Shown here: one piece after another, positions 1-6,957 of the stretch
How the letters are laid out: each line of letters begins with the position of its first letter
Position numbering within the stretch: position 1 is the first letter of the stretch
Assembly: GCA_029256665.1 (NCBI GenBank)
Contig: JAQSXN010000043.1
Coordinates: 1 to 12,246 of the forward strand
Reading direction: 5' to 3'
DNA length: 12,246 bases
Source: Paenibacillus sp.
GTDB lineage: Bacteria; Bacillota; Bacilli; Paenibacillales; Paenibacillaceae
Program-made: the position numbers and the translations under genes
Notes under the pieces: model-generated
What the model was told of the DNA's origin: nothing
Databases searched by the model: none
What the model saw: only the letters and a program-made list of their open reading frames with translations

Positions 1-488
1 AGCTGACAGGCGAGATTCGTTCCGTTAACGAATACATCAATATCGGCAACCCGGCGATCGCGGCGCTGATCCGCTCCAAGATTTCGCAGGCGGAAAGTTA
101 TCGTATCCAATTGCAGTGCGCCTTTAACGGTCTTGATATGCAGGGCATGGGAGCAAGAACGCTCGATATGAACCGCGTGCTCGGCAATTTGATCGACAAC
201 GCGTTCGACGAAGTGCTGCAGTACGACGAGACCAATCGGGAGGTCGAGCTGTCCGTCACGCAGGGCAGTCTAGCGATCGAGATTACCATCACGAATACTT
301 GCCTGGAAGCGGAAGAGCTCGTGCGCAAACCTCTGTTCAAAGCGGGCTTCTCCACGAAGGAGGACGAACATCAGGGTCTTGGTTTGTCCATCGTCAAGTC
401 GATCGCCGAGCATTACAAAGGTAACGTAGCCGCGTTTGCCGCCGCGCCCGACAAGCTTACGGTTACCGTCCATATCCCGATAGCTTGA
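1..488 (+). CDS. Sensor histidine kinase, C-terminal part (AgrC/CitA-like GHKL ATPase), 5' end outside window
   Basis: The gene is cut by the left edge; the first full codon is at 3 and the stop TGA is at 486-488, leaving 161 codons. The visible part starts with the end of a Spo0B-like helical dimerisation region (NPAIAALIRSKISQAE) and continues into a GHKL ATPase domain. The N box is NLIDNAFDE, with Asn encoded at 198-200. The G2 box is GLGLSIVKSIAEHYKG, starting at 375. The usual DNG of the G1 box is replaced by ITNT, and an FSTK motif precedes the G2 box; both are typical of the AgrC/HPK10-type and citrate-sensor-type kinases rather than classical HisKA kinases. The kinase would autophosphorylate a His in the missing part and pass the phosphate to a response regulator, which is not in the window. 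The input signal cannot be judged. The family call is solid; the subfamily is inferred from the G1 variant. Confidence 0.85.
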   Translation, partial: LTGEIRSVNEYINIGNPAIAALIRSKISQAESYRIQLQCAFNGLDMQGMGARTLDMNRVLGNLIDNAFDEVLQYDETNREVELSVTQGSLAIEITITNTCLEAEELVRKPLFKAGFSTKEDEHQGLGLSIVKSIAEHYKGNVAAFAAAPDKLTVTVHIPIA

Positions 489-532
489 CCGCATTTCCGC
501 AAAAAAAATTTCCTGCAGTCTTCAGTCCGATG

Positions 533-574
533 ACGTCATCCGGCGAGCGCGAGTCGCCGGCATGACGTTTTTTT
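533..574 (+). terminator. Rho-independent terminator after the histidine kinase gene
   Basis: The left arm is ACGTCATCCGGCGA (533-546), the loop is GCGCGAG (547-553), and the right arm is TCGCCGG (554-560), then a bulged C (561), then ATGACGT (562-568). This gives 14 base pairs with a single bulge. A run of seven T (568-574) follows directly. It lies 44 bases after the kinase stop codon and should end that transcription unit. Confidence 0.85.
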
Positions 575-575
575 G

Positions 576-584
576 TGCTATAAT
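576..584 (+). promoter_or_regulatory. Extended -10 promoter (TGC-TATAAT) for the SWIM/SNF2 operon
   Basis: TGCTATAAT matches the sigma-A extended -10 (TGnTATAAT) exactly, one base after the T-run of the upstream terminator. No convincing -35 exists at 16-18 bp spacing: that position (about 555-561) lies in the GC-rich right arm of the terminator. An extended -10 can work without a -35. Transcription would begin near 590-592, leaving a leader of under 30 bases before the SWIM gene ATG at 620. Confidence 0.7.
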
Positions 585-619
585 GGAAAGAATGTTTATT
601 ACGGTAAAGAGGCGGGTGA

Positions 620-2221
620 ATGGCGGCAATGGTCCTATTCGACAAGAATAGCGGAGCGCTGGAGAAAGAGCTGAAGGCGAATATGGGAAGCGTCGTCATC
701 AAGCGCGGCTGGAGTTATTACAAGGAAGGCCGCGTCCGTAACGCGAAGGATACGACAGACGATATTTTAACCGGCATCGTGCAAGGAGGCGATCTGTACG
801 CGGTCGTCATCGATACGGAACAGATCCGTTACAGCACCTGCACTTGCCCGGTCAGTAAATACTGCAAACACATGGCAGCGGTCTACTTCTATTATATGGC
901 GCATCAACAAAGCCCGGAGGCGGCGGAAGCCTCCTACTTCAGGCTGCTCGGACTCGCTCCCGCGAGCAGTCTGGTTAAGACGGATCAGGGACGCGGCGAA
1001 GTCCGGCCGGAATGGCCCGGAGCGGGCGATCCCGGGCCGGATGGAACGGCCGCCGAGTGGTTCGTCTGGATGGATACGGAATACGGCGAGACGTTTCTGA
1101 AGTGCCGCCATTCGCTGCATGCGCTGCAGCCCGTTTTATCCGCGCTCAAGGGATTGTCGAAGGATTGGGAGAAGCCGCAACAGAGGCTGCATTGGCTGTC
1201 ATCGATCATCTTCGTGCTGGAGCAGGCGGAGCGCGCGATCATGACCGTAGACAGCTTCAGCCGGTATTATCACGAGATGTCGTTTCTGCGGATGGCGGAG
1301 CCTTGGCTCGAGCACGGCTTCGAGCTGTTGTCCGAGTTGGATCCGGTCGGCATGGGCGAACAAGAATGGGCATTCGCCGTCGAGATAGCCGAACGGTCGA
1401 AGCGCAGGGCAACGCAGACGGAGCGTCAGCTGTTCGAATGGCCGATGCTCTATCTTTCGTTCTGCGAGGTGCTCGCTCGGCGCAGGGAGTGGTTCGACAG
1501 CGAGCTTACGGCCTTGTTGGAAGCGGCGGACCGGCAGGATCCGGAGCAAGACCATTCGTTTCTCCACGCGGCGGCGGGGATGTTTTATTTTTTGGATGGA
1601 GACGATGCCGCCTCGATTGCCCGGTTCAAGCTAAGCGCGTTCGAGAAAACGCAAAAGCTGGTCTATCCGTGCGTCGCGCAGCGAATGGAGGCGGGCAAGT
1701 GGGAAGCGGCGGAAGCTTGGATGTCCTATCTGTTCGAGAAGGTGCATGCCGCCCGCAACGCGCGCAACATAGGCCCCTTCATGACCTTATGCCGCCGCGC
1801 GGACGAGGATCGGCCGGAATCTCCGGTCTGGACGACTTATATGACGGAGCTGCTGCCTTACTCGTACGCGGATTTATCCGAGCATTGGCTGAACGTCAAA
1901 CGTTACGAGGATTGGGCGGATCTGCAGATGCTGGTTGGCGCGAAGTCCGAAGATCTGGACGCCGCGGGGCTCCGCGAGGTCGCCAGGCTGTCTCCGGAAT
2001 CGCTATTGCCGCTGTACCACCAGTCGATCGAAGCCAACATCGCGACGCGGAACAGGCAAGGCTACCGGATCGCGGTCAAGGCGATCAAGAAGCTGGAGAA
2101 GCTCTATAAATCGATGAAGCAAGCGGATAAGTGGGAAGCGTATCTAGCGGGCTTAAATTTGAAATACCAGCGGCTGCGGGCGCTGCAGGAAGAGCTGTGG
2201 AAAGGGAAAGTCGGCCTATGA
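620..2221 (+). CDS. SWIM zinc-finger protein (YwqB-like), partner of SNF2 helicase
   Basis: The protein has 533 residues. The SWIM signature CxCxnCxH is at residues 74-84: C74, C76, C82 and H84 in CTCPVSKYCKH. It is preceded by the conserved WSYYKEGRV segment (residues 31-39) that normally leads a SWIM domain. SWIM fingers bind zinc and are thought to contact DNA or protein partners. The remaining 400 or so residues are Trp- and Ala-rich, apparently all helical and possibly TPR-like; no catalytic motif is visible. The start at 620 is chosen for the purine-rich GAGGCGG just upstream; the ATG at 629 is the alternative. The stop overlaps the next start (ATGA at 2218-2221), so the two genes are probably translationally coupled. 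The pair resembles B. subtilis ywqB-ywqA, for which I know no established function. A role in DNA transactions with the helicase is inferred. Confidence 0.88.
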   Translation: MAAMVLFDKNSGALEKELKANMGSVVIKRGWSYYKEGRVRNAKDTTDDILTGIVQGGDLYAVVIDTEQIRYSTCTCPVSKYCKHMAAVYFYYMAHQQSPEAAEASYFRLLGLAPASSLVKTDQGRGEVRPEWPGAGDPGPDGTAAEWFVWMDTEYGETFLKCRHSLHALQPVLSALKGLSKDWEKPQQRLHWLSSIIFVLEQAERAIMTVDSFSRYYHEMSFLRMAEPWLEHGFELLSELDPVGMGEQEWAFAVEIAERSKRRATQTERQLFEWPMLYLSFCEVLARRREWFDSELTALLEAADRQDPEQDHSFLHAAAGMFYFLDGDDAASIARFKLSAFEKTQKLVYPCVAQRMEAGKWEAAEAWMSYLFEKVHAARNARNIGPFMTLCRRADEDRPESPVWTTYMTELLPYSYADLSEHWLNVKRYEDWADLQMLVGAKSEDLDAAGLREVARLSPESLLPLYHQSIEANIATRNRQGYRIAVKAIKKLEKLYKSMKQADKWEAYLAGLNLKYQRLRALQEELWKGKVGL

Positions 2222-5195
2222 GAACTACATTGCAATTGCGCCAGTTGACGGTTGACGGTATGTGGGGCGAGGAAGAAGGTCAACGCGGGGTGCTGCTCAG
2301 CGCCGTTGATCGCAAGGATTTGTCGGAAGGCAGGCTGCGCTCCTTGCTGTTCGCTTGGCACAAGGCTTCTTGGTACGGCGCGGACATCGACGAGCAACGG
2401 GTCGGCGGTCAAAGCCTGTTGCGGTTGGGACCGCTGCTGGCCGTGGATTATCTCACGATGCCAAAGCATGTGCGGCTGCTCGAAGTGACGTGGACGGAGC
2501 GGCTTGCCGCGCTCGCCCGCTTGGCCGGCATGATCAGAACGATGCTTCTGCAGGGCTGGTATATGCCTGATTGGCAATCCTGGACGGAAGCAAGCCGCAG
2601 CTGGAAGCCTTCTCTGCCGGAGAGCGAAGCAGGGCTTGCGGAAGAATGGGCGAGCACGCTCCGAGAAGCCGAGGCGAACGGAGACATCGGCGCGGCAAGC
2701 TGGCTCGGCGCCGCCATCGAAGCGATAATCGATTCGGACGGCGATTCGGGGAGAGCGTGGAACGCGATCGGGGTCGCGATGGGCGAGGGAGTGCTGCGGC
2801 ATAAGGGATCGGACGAAGAAGAGTGGCTGATCTCCATCGGCTTGCATCGCGACATGCTGCCGTTCCGCGTCGCCTTGCAGCTGCTGGAGCCAAACGAGAC
2901 GGCGAGCTGGAGGCTGCGACCCGCCCTCCAGCCGCAGGATGGCGGCGAGTGGATGACGATCGAGCGCCGCCCGGACGGGAGCTGGACCGCGGTGAATCCC
3001 GACGCTTCCGGCACGGGAAACGGAACGGATGAGAGGGCATACGGAGAGCTCCCCGCGCATTGGCTCGAGCCTCTTGACGCCAAGATGGCCAAGGAAGAGG
3101 CGAAGTGGGCGCTCGTTCTGCCTCATCTGACCTACCCGCCGCAAACGGCGGTAGCTCAGCCCGGAGAAGCGTGGCCGTCTGGCGAAGACGGCAAGCTCCG
3201 CATGGAGTTGACGGAGCAGGAGGCATGGGGCTTCCTGGAGCATGGCAGCCTTCATCTGCTGGAATCGGGCACGCCCGTGCTGCTGCCCGCCTGGTGGGAA
3301 GCCGTTCGAAGCCGCAGGCTGAGAGTGCGCGCGAAGCTCAAGTCGTCCGTCGGCTCCGCCACGCAGCCGATGTTCGGTCTGGATCAGATCGTTCAGTTCG
3401 ACTGGAAGCTGGCGCTAGGCGACGTGGATCTGACCGAAGCCGAGTTCATGCAGATGGCCGAGGAGAACAGGCGGCTGGTAAGGATCGGGAACCAATGGGT
3501 GCATCTCGATCCGCAGGATGCCGCGGAAATCCGCTCTTGGCTGAAGCGGGTAGGGAAACGCAAGGGCTTGTCGTTCCGGGACGTGCTCGAGATGCATCTG
3601 CGGGGAGGCACGGAGCTCGCGCTCGACGAAGAACGCGAGGACGGCCTGCGGGCCGAGGTCGAGTTGAACGAGCATCTCGGCGCATGGCTGGCGCAACTGC
3701 AGCAGGTGTCCCGCATTCCCGAGGCGGAGCTGCCGCCGTCATTTCTGGGAGAACTGCGTCCTTATCAACTGCAAGGCGTCTCCTGGCTGCTGTTTCTGCG
3801 CCGGTTCGGACTTGGGGGCGTGCTCGCGGACGACATGGGCCTTGGCAAAACGATTCAGTTTATCGCTTATTTGTGTTGCGTAAAGGAAGAAGCGCGCGGC
3901 GAAGCCGGACCGTCCTTGCTCATATGTCCAACGTCGGTGATCGGGAACTGGGAGAAGGAGCTGCGCAGGTTCGCTCCATCGCTGAACGTCCACCTGCATT
4001 ACGGCGGGAAACGGGAGCATGGCGAGGAGTTGGCGGAGGCGGTGAGTCAATCGGATCTGGTCATTACCTCCTATTCGCTCGCGCAGCTGGACGAAGACGA
4101 TCTCGTCGCGATCGATTGGCATTCGTTATGCCTGGACGAGGCGCAGAACATCAAAAACGTGTATACCAAACAATCCGGAGCGATTCGGCGTCTGAACGCC
4201 GCCCACAAAATCGCTTTGACCGGCACGCCGATGGAGAATCGGCTGACGGAGCTATGGTCGATCTACGACTTCATCAATCCGGGTTATCTGGGCAGCATGA
4301 CGGACTTCCGCAAAGCGGTCGTCACGCCGATCGAACGAACGCGGGACGAGAAGCTGATTCAAGGTCTGCAGCGGTGGGTGAAGCCGTTTATGCTCCGAAG
4401 GATCAAAAAGGATCCCGCCATTCAGCTGTCGCTTCCGGACAAGATCGAAACCAAAAGCTATATGACGTTGACCGCCGAGCAAGGCACGTTATACGAGAAT
4501 CTGTATCCGAGCTGATGGAAAAGCTGGATACGCTGGATGCGATGCAGCGGCGAGGATTGATATTGGCCACGCTGACGAAGCTCAAGCAGCTGTGCGACCA
4601 TCCGGCATTATTGCTGCACGAGACGGAAGCCGATAAGTGGGATGCCGAACGTTCCGGCAAGATGGCGAGACTGATCGAGATGTGCGAAGAGATTGCGGCA
4701 GAAGGAGAACGCTGTCTTATCTTTACGCAATTCGTGGAGATGGGCGGGCGAATCAAGGACGCGCTGGAGCAAGCGCTGGGCGTTAAGGTGCCATACTTGC
4801 ATGGCGGCGTGCCCAAGGCGAAGCGGGATGATATGATCGCGGCCTTCCAATCGGAAGAGACGGCCGGAGGGGCGTTCGTCCTGTCGCTTAAGGCGGGCGG
4901 AACGGGGCTTAACCTGACGGCGGCGAACCATGTGTTCCACTACGACCGGTGGTGGAATCCCGCCGTCGAGAACCAAGCCACCGACCGTGCGTTTCGGATC
5001 GGGCAGACGCGGCAGGTGCAAGTGCACAAGTTCATCACGCTCGGAACGCTGGAAGAGAAGATCGACGAGATGATCGAGAGCAAGCAGTCGCTCAACGACC
5101 AGGTCGTCGGCGTATCGGAGCAATGGATTACGGAGATGAGCACGGACGAACTAAAGGAGTTGTTCGCGCTAAGAGACGTTTGGCTGAAAGGGTGA
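2218..5195 (+). pseudogene. SNF2-family ATP-dependent helicase/translocase (YwqA-like), disrupted by a one-base frameshift
   Basis: The start is the ATG at 2218 within the ATGA overlap (protein begins MRTTLQLRQL). Frame 1 runs to a stop at 4513-4515 (765 residues); the frame one base back carries on from about 4503 to the TGA at 5193-5195. Joined, they give a 992-residue protein. The N-terminal 500 residues are the bacterial SNF2-associated region. Next come LRPYQLQG, motif I DMGLGKT (G543-K544-T545), motif Ia around P571-T572, motif II DEAQ (D640-Q643) and motif III TGTP (668-671). After the break come the helicase C lobe with motif V (GGTGLNL) and motif VI QATDRAFRIGQ (D923, R924, R927 in the repaired numbering). 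Every motif of an active Swi2/Snf2 ATPase is present, so the break looks recent or artefactual. Unrepaired, the first product has only one RecA-like lobe and should not be an active motor. SNF2 proteins move along double-stranded DNA; the target here is unknown. Confidence 0.88.
4498..4517 (+). other. Frameshift site (probable loss of one G) in the SNF2 helicase gene, with TGATG stop/start overlap
   Basis: Frame 1 reads Y-E-N-L and then Y-P-S-stop. The frame one base back reads V-S-E-L-M-E-K-L-D from 4503. Adding a single G after CTG (4501-4503) gives the continuous family-like reading ENLVSELMEKLD. The simplest cause is GG read or mutated to G. No slippery heptamer (X XXY YYZ) is present, so programmed -1 frameshifting is unlikely. 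The premature stop TGA (4513-4515) overlaps an ATG (4515-4517) in the downstream frame. Reinitiation there would give a 226-residue C-lobe protein, but no good ribosome binding site precedes it. Confidence 0.85.
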
Positions 5196-5201
5196 TGACC
5201 G

Positions 5202-5432
5202 ATGTCGAAGGAAAGCATGCCGAGCGGATCGGATCGGCCGGACCGGCTAGATCGGCTAAAAGGACCGAGACCAACGGTGTCCGGAATAACGGAGGAGTGG
5301 CCCGACGGCAACAAGCCGCAACGCGAACCGTCGGCTTCGCCGTCCCGTCCGCTAGGTCCGCAGCAGGCGAACGAAGAGTGGCGGAGATTGTACGCTTCCA
5401 TTAGAAGAGCGACGGAAAGGCTGAGAGAGTAA
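5202..5432 (+). CDS. Small hypothetical proline-rich protein, last gene of the SWIM/SNF2 operon
   Basis: The product has 76 residues and I do not recognise the family. The gene begins 6 bases after the helicase stop; AAAGGGTGA at the end of the helicase gene provides a ribosome binding site about 6-7 bases from the ATG. The N-terminal two thirds are rich in Pro, Ser, Asp, Arg and Gly and likely disordered (SGSDRPDRLDRLKGPRP). The C-terminal part, EEWRRLYASIRRATERLRE, is a basic amphipathic helix. No signal peptide, membrane segment or Cys is present. The spacing and ribosome binding site favour a real gene, possibly a small partner of the helicase or SWIM protein, but codon use alone cannot settle it. 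Confidence 0.6.
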   Translation: MSKESMPSGSDRPDRLDRLKGPRPTVSGITEEWPDGNKPQREPSASPSRPLGPQQANEEWRRLYASIRRATERLRE

Positions 5433-5570
5433 GCTCATTTCGGCCGATGTTCCTTCAAATAATAGAATTGTATCCCCGCGTTATCGTTTTTTGGACCTCC
5501 TATCCAGACCAGCGAAGCGGATATAATAAGAGTGAAGGAGTACGCGACATAGGAGCGGGGAGGGTAAAGC
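5433..5570 (+). promoter_or_regulatory. Intergenic region with probable promoter (TATAAT at 5522-5527) for the sensor/GH3 operon
   Basis: This 138-base gap separates the SWIM/SNF2 operon from the solute-binding protein gene. It contains a perfect -10 hexamer TATAAT at 5522-5527. The -35 position at 17 bp spacing reads CCTATC, a poor match. TTGGAC at 5491-5496 looks like a -35 but sits 25 bp upstream, which is too far. A perfect -10 with no -35 fits a promoter needing an activator, perhaps the AraC-type regulator encoded downstream. I see no clear direct-repeat operator. A T-run at 5487-5492 has no GC-rich stem before it, so I do not call a terminator after the small gene. Confidence 0.5.
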
Positions 5571-5573
5571 TTG
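5559..5573 (+). promoter_or_regulatory. Strong ribosome binding site fixing a TTG start codon
   Basis: GGAGG (5559-5563) is followed by 7 bases and then TTG at 5571. An in-frame TAA at 5565-5567 rules out any earlier start, and the next in-frame ATG lies far inside the mature protein, so TTG is the start that preserves the signal peptide. Confidence 0.8.
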
Positions 5574-6947
5574 CGCAACGGACACATTCTGATTGCCGCG
5601 CTTTTGGCCATTGCGACGGGTACGTCCGCTTGCACGGGGAATACCGGCGAACGCGAGGATAAACAGCCATTCAAGCAAGTCACGCTATCGCTTAGACATA
5701 CCCAGATCAAGGAGACGAGCCAGGCTCGCCTGCGCGTGCTGGAGGACGTGGTCGCCAAGACGGAAGCCGAGAACGAAGGGGTCTCCTTCCAGCTTGAGGG
5801 CATCGACGAAATCGTGAACCGCGATACGAAGCTCAAGCAGGAGATGGCCGTAGGCAATCCGCCGGATATCTTCGAGGTGTTCGGCGGCGCGGATCTGAAG
5901 CTGTACGTCAAAGCGGGCCGGATGCTCGATTTGACTCCCCTGCTGGAGGAGCTCGACTTGACGGATAGCTTCGAGAGCCTGTCCGAATTCACGATTGACG
6001 GCCGAGTCTACGGGGTGCCCTATGGCGGCTATAGCGAAGGCGTATTCTACAACAAATCGATCTTCGAGAAGCTGGGACTGTCCATTCCGCATACGTGGGA
6101 TGAGCTGCTGGACGTCGCGGAGACCGTCAAGTCGGCCGGTTACATCCCCTTCGGGCTGGCGGCCAAAGACGCTTGGGCGGCGGGCATGATGTGGAACACG
6201 ATCATGGTTCGATACGTGGGCATCGAGGCGTTCGGCGGATTGCTGACGGGCGAGACGAAATGGACGGATCCCGGCTTCATCCAAGGGTTCGAGGCTTATG
6301 CCGAATTGATCGAACGGGGCTACTTCCCGAAGGGCGCGCTTGGCTTCGAATACGCGGAGCAAGGCTCGCAGCTTCTGGGCGGCAAAGCCGCGATGGTTTT
6401 TACCGGAACGTGGGACATGAGCCACTTCACAAGCGTGGAAGCGGGAAAATTGCGCGGCCAGATCGGATTTTTTTCCTTCCCGTCCATTCCGGGCGGGCTC
6501 GGGGATCAAGGGTCGATTAACGCCTCCTACTCCAACGGCTTCGGTTTCTCCTCCAATCTGACCGAGGACCAGATCGGAATCGTCAAGTCCTTCATCGCGA
6601 ACTTCTTTAACGAAGAAGTGCAGAAGCGGGCGATGAACGAGGACAAATTGCTCCCCTCCATGACATTTACCGATCTGACCGACACGGATCCTATCGTGGG
6701 CGAGGTGCTGACGGTCATGGGGCAAGCCTCGAGCACGTGGCCGGCATTCGACGCCATCGTGCAGCCGGTCGTTACGTCCGAGATCGGCGTCGGTCTGCAG
6801 AAGCTGATCGGCGGACTGAGCACGCCGGAGAAGGTGGCGCAGTCGATTCAGGAAGCGCAGGATGAAGCGAATCTGGCCCAGGCAATCGAGTCGGGGCTTG
6901 GCCATGCCGCGGCAAGCGGCGGCCAGTCCGGCTCGGAGAGGCAATAG
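5571..6947 (+). CDS. Extracellular solute-binding lipoprotein, family 1 (sugar-binding, MalE-like)
   Basis: The protein has 458 residues and starts with TTG. The signal peptide is short, with a hydrophobic core ILIAALLAIATG and a lipobox TSAC; Cys21 would be lipidated after cleavage, anchoring the protein to the outer face of the membrane. The mature part shows family-1 binding-protein features: an early GNPPDIFEVFGG segment, YGVPYGGYSEGVFYNKSIFEKLG, the TWDELLD helix, and GGKAAMVFTGTW. These proteins bind sugars or oligosaccharides for ABC importers. No permease gene follows; instead a YesM-type kinase begins 10 bases after the stop, its ribosome binding site starting in the stop codon. The order binding protein, kinase, regulator is that of Geobacillus AraPST, where the lipoprotein serves sensing. 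I infer a sensing role here, with import by a shared or distant transporter possible. The ligand cannot be read from sequence. Confidence 0.9.
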   Translation: MRNGHILIAALLAIATGTSACTGNTGEREDKQPFKQVTLSLRHTQIKETSQARLRVLEDVVAKTEAENEGVSFQLEGIDEIVNRDTKLKQEMAVGNPPDIFEVFGGADLKLYVKAGRMLDLTPLLEELDLTDSFESLSEFTIDGRVYGVPYGGYSEGVFYNKSIFEKLGLSIPHTWDELLDVAETVKSAGYIPFGLAAKDAWAAGMMWNTIMVRYVGIEAFGGLLTGETKWTDPGFIQGFEAYAELIERGYFPKGALGFEYAEQGSQLLGGKAAMVFTGTWDMSHFTSVEAGKLRGQIGFFSFPSIPGGLGDQGSINASYSNGFGFSSNLTEDQIGIVKSFIANFFNEEVQKRAMNEDKLLPSMTFTDLTDTDPIVGEVLTVMGQASSTWPAFDAIVQPVVTSEIGVGLQKLIGGLSTPEKVAQSIQEAQDEANLAQAIESGLGHAAASGGQSGSERQ

Positions 6948-6957
6948 GAGGAGCATC

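Noticed and set aside
1012..2109. 365-codon + strand frame inside the SWIM gene
   Set aside because: The product is Arg/Ala/Gly-rich with no motifs; the overlapping frame encodes the SWIM protein with its CxC...CxH motif.
2104..3255. 383-codon open frame on the - strand
   Set aside because: It lies entirely over the SWIM/SNF2 coding frame, has no recognisable domain and is rich in Arg, Ala, Pro and Leu, as expected for the shadow of a high-GC gene.
3105..4500. 5' part of a long + strand frame reading into the helicase C lobe
   Set aside because: Only the part after about 4503 encodes helicase sequence. The earlier part is out-of-frame Arg/Gly-rich shadow, so it is not an alternative N-terminus.
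4498..4515. Programmed -1 ribosomal frameshift at the helicase break
   Set aside because: There is no slippery heptamer at the site, and SNF2 helicases are not known to me to use programmed frameshifting.
620..5195. Anti-phage defence island containing the SNF2 helicase
   Set aside because: SNF2 helicases occur in DISARM and related systems, but no methylase, nuclease, PLD or other defence gene lies beside it, and the pair resembles a chromosomal YwqB/YwqA locus.
5481..5496. T-run as intrinsic terminator after the small gene
   Set aside because: The six T's are not preceded by a GC-rich inverted repeat on the + strand.
5447..5662. 71-codon + strand frame across the intergenic gap
   Set aside because: It overlaps the signal peptide region of the lipoprotein in another frame and has no ribosome binding site; the gap is better explained as a promoter region.
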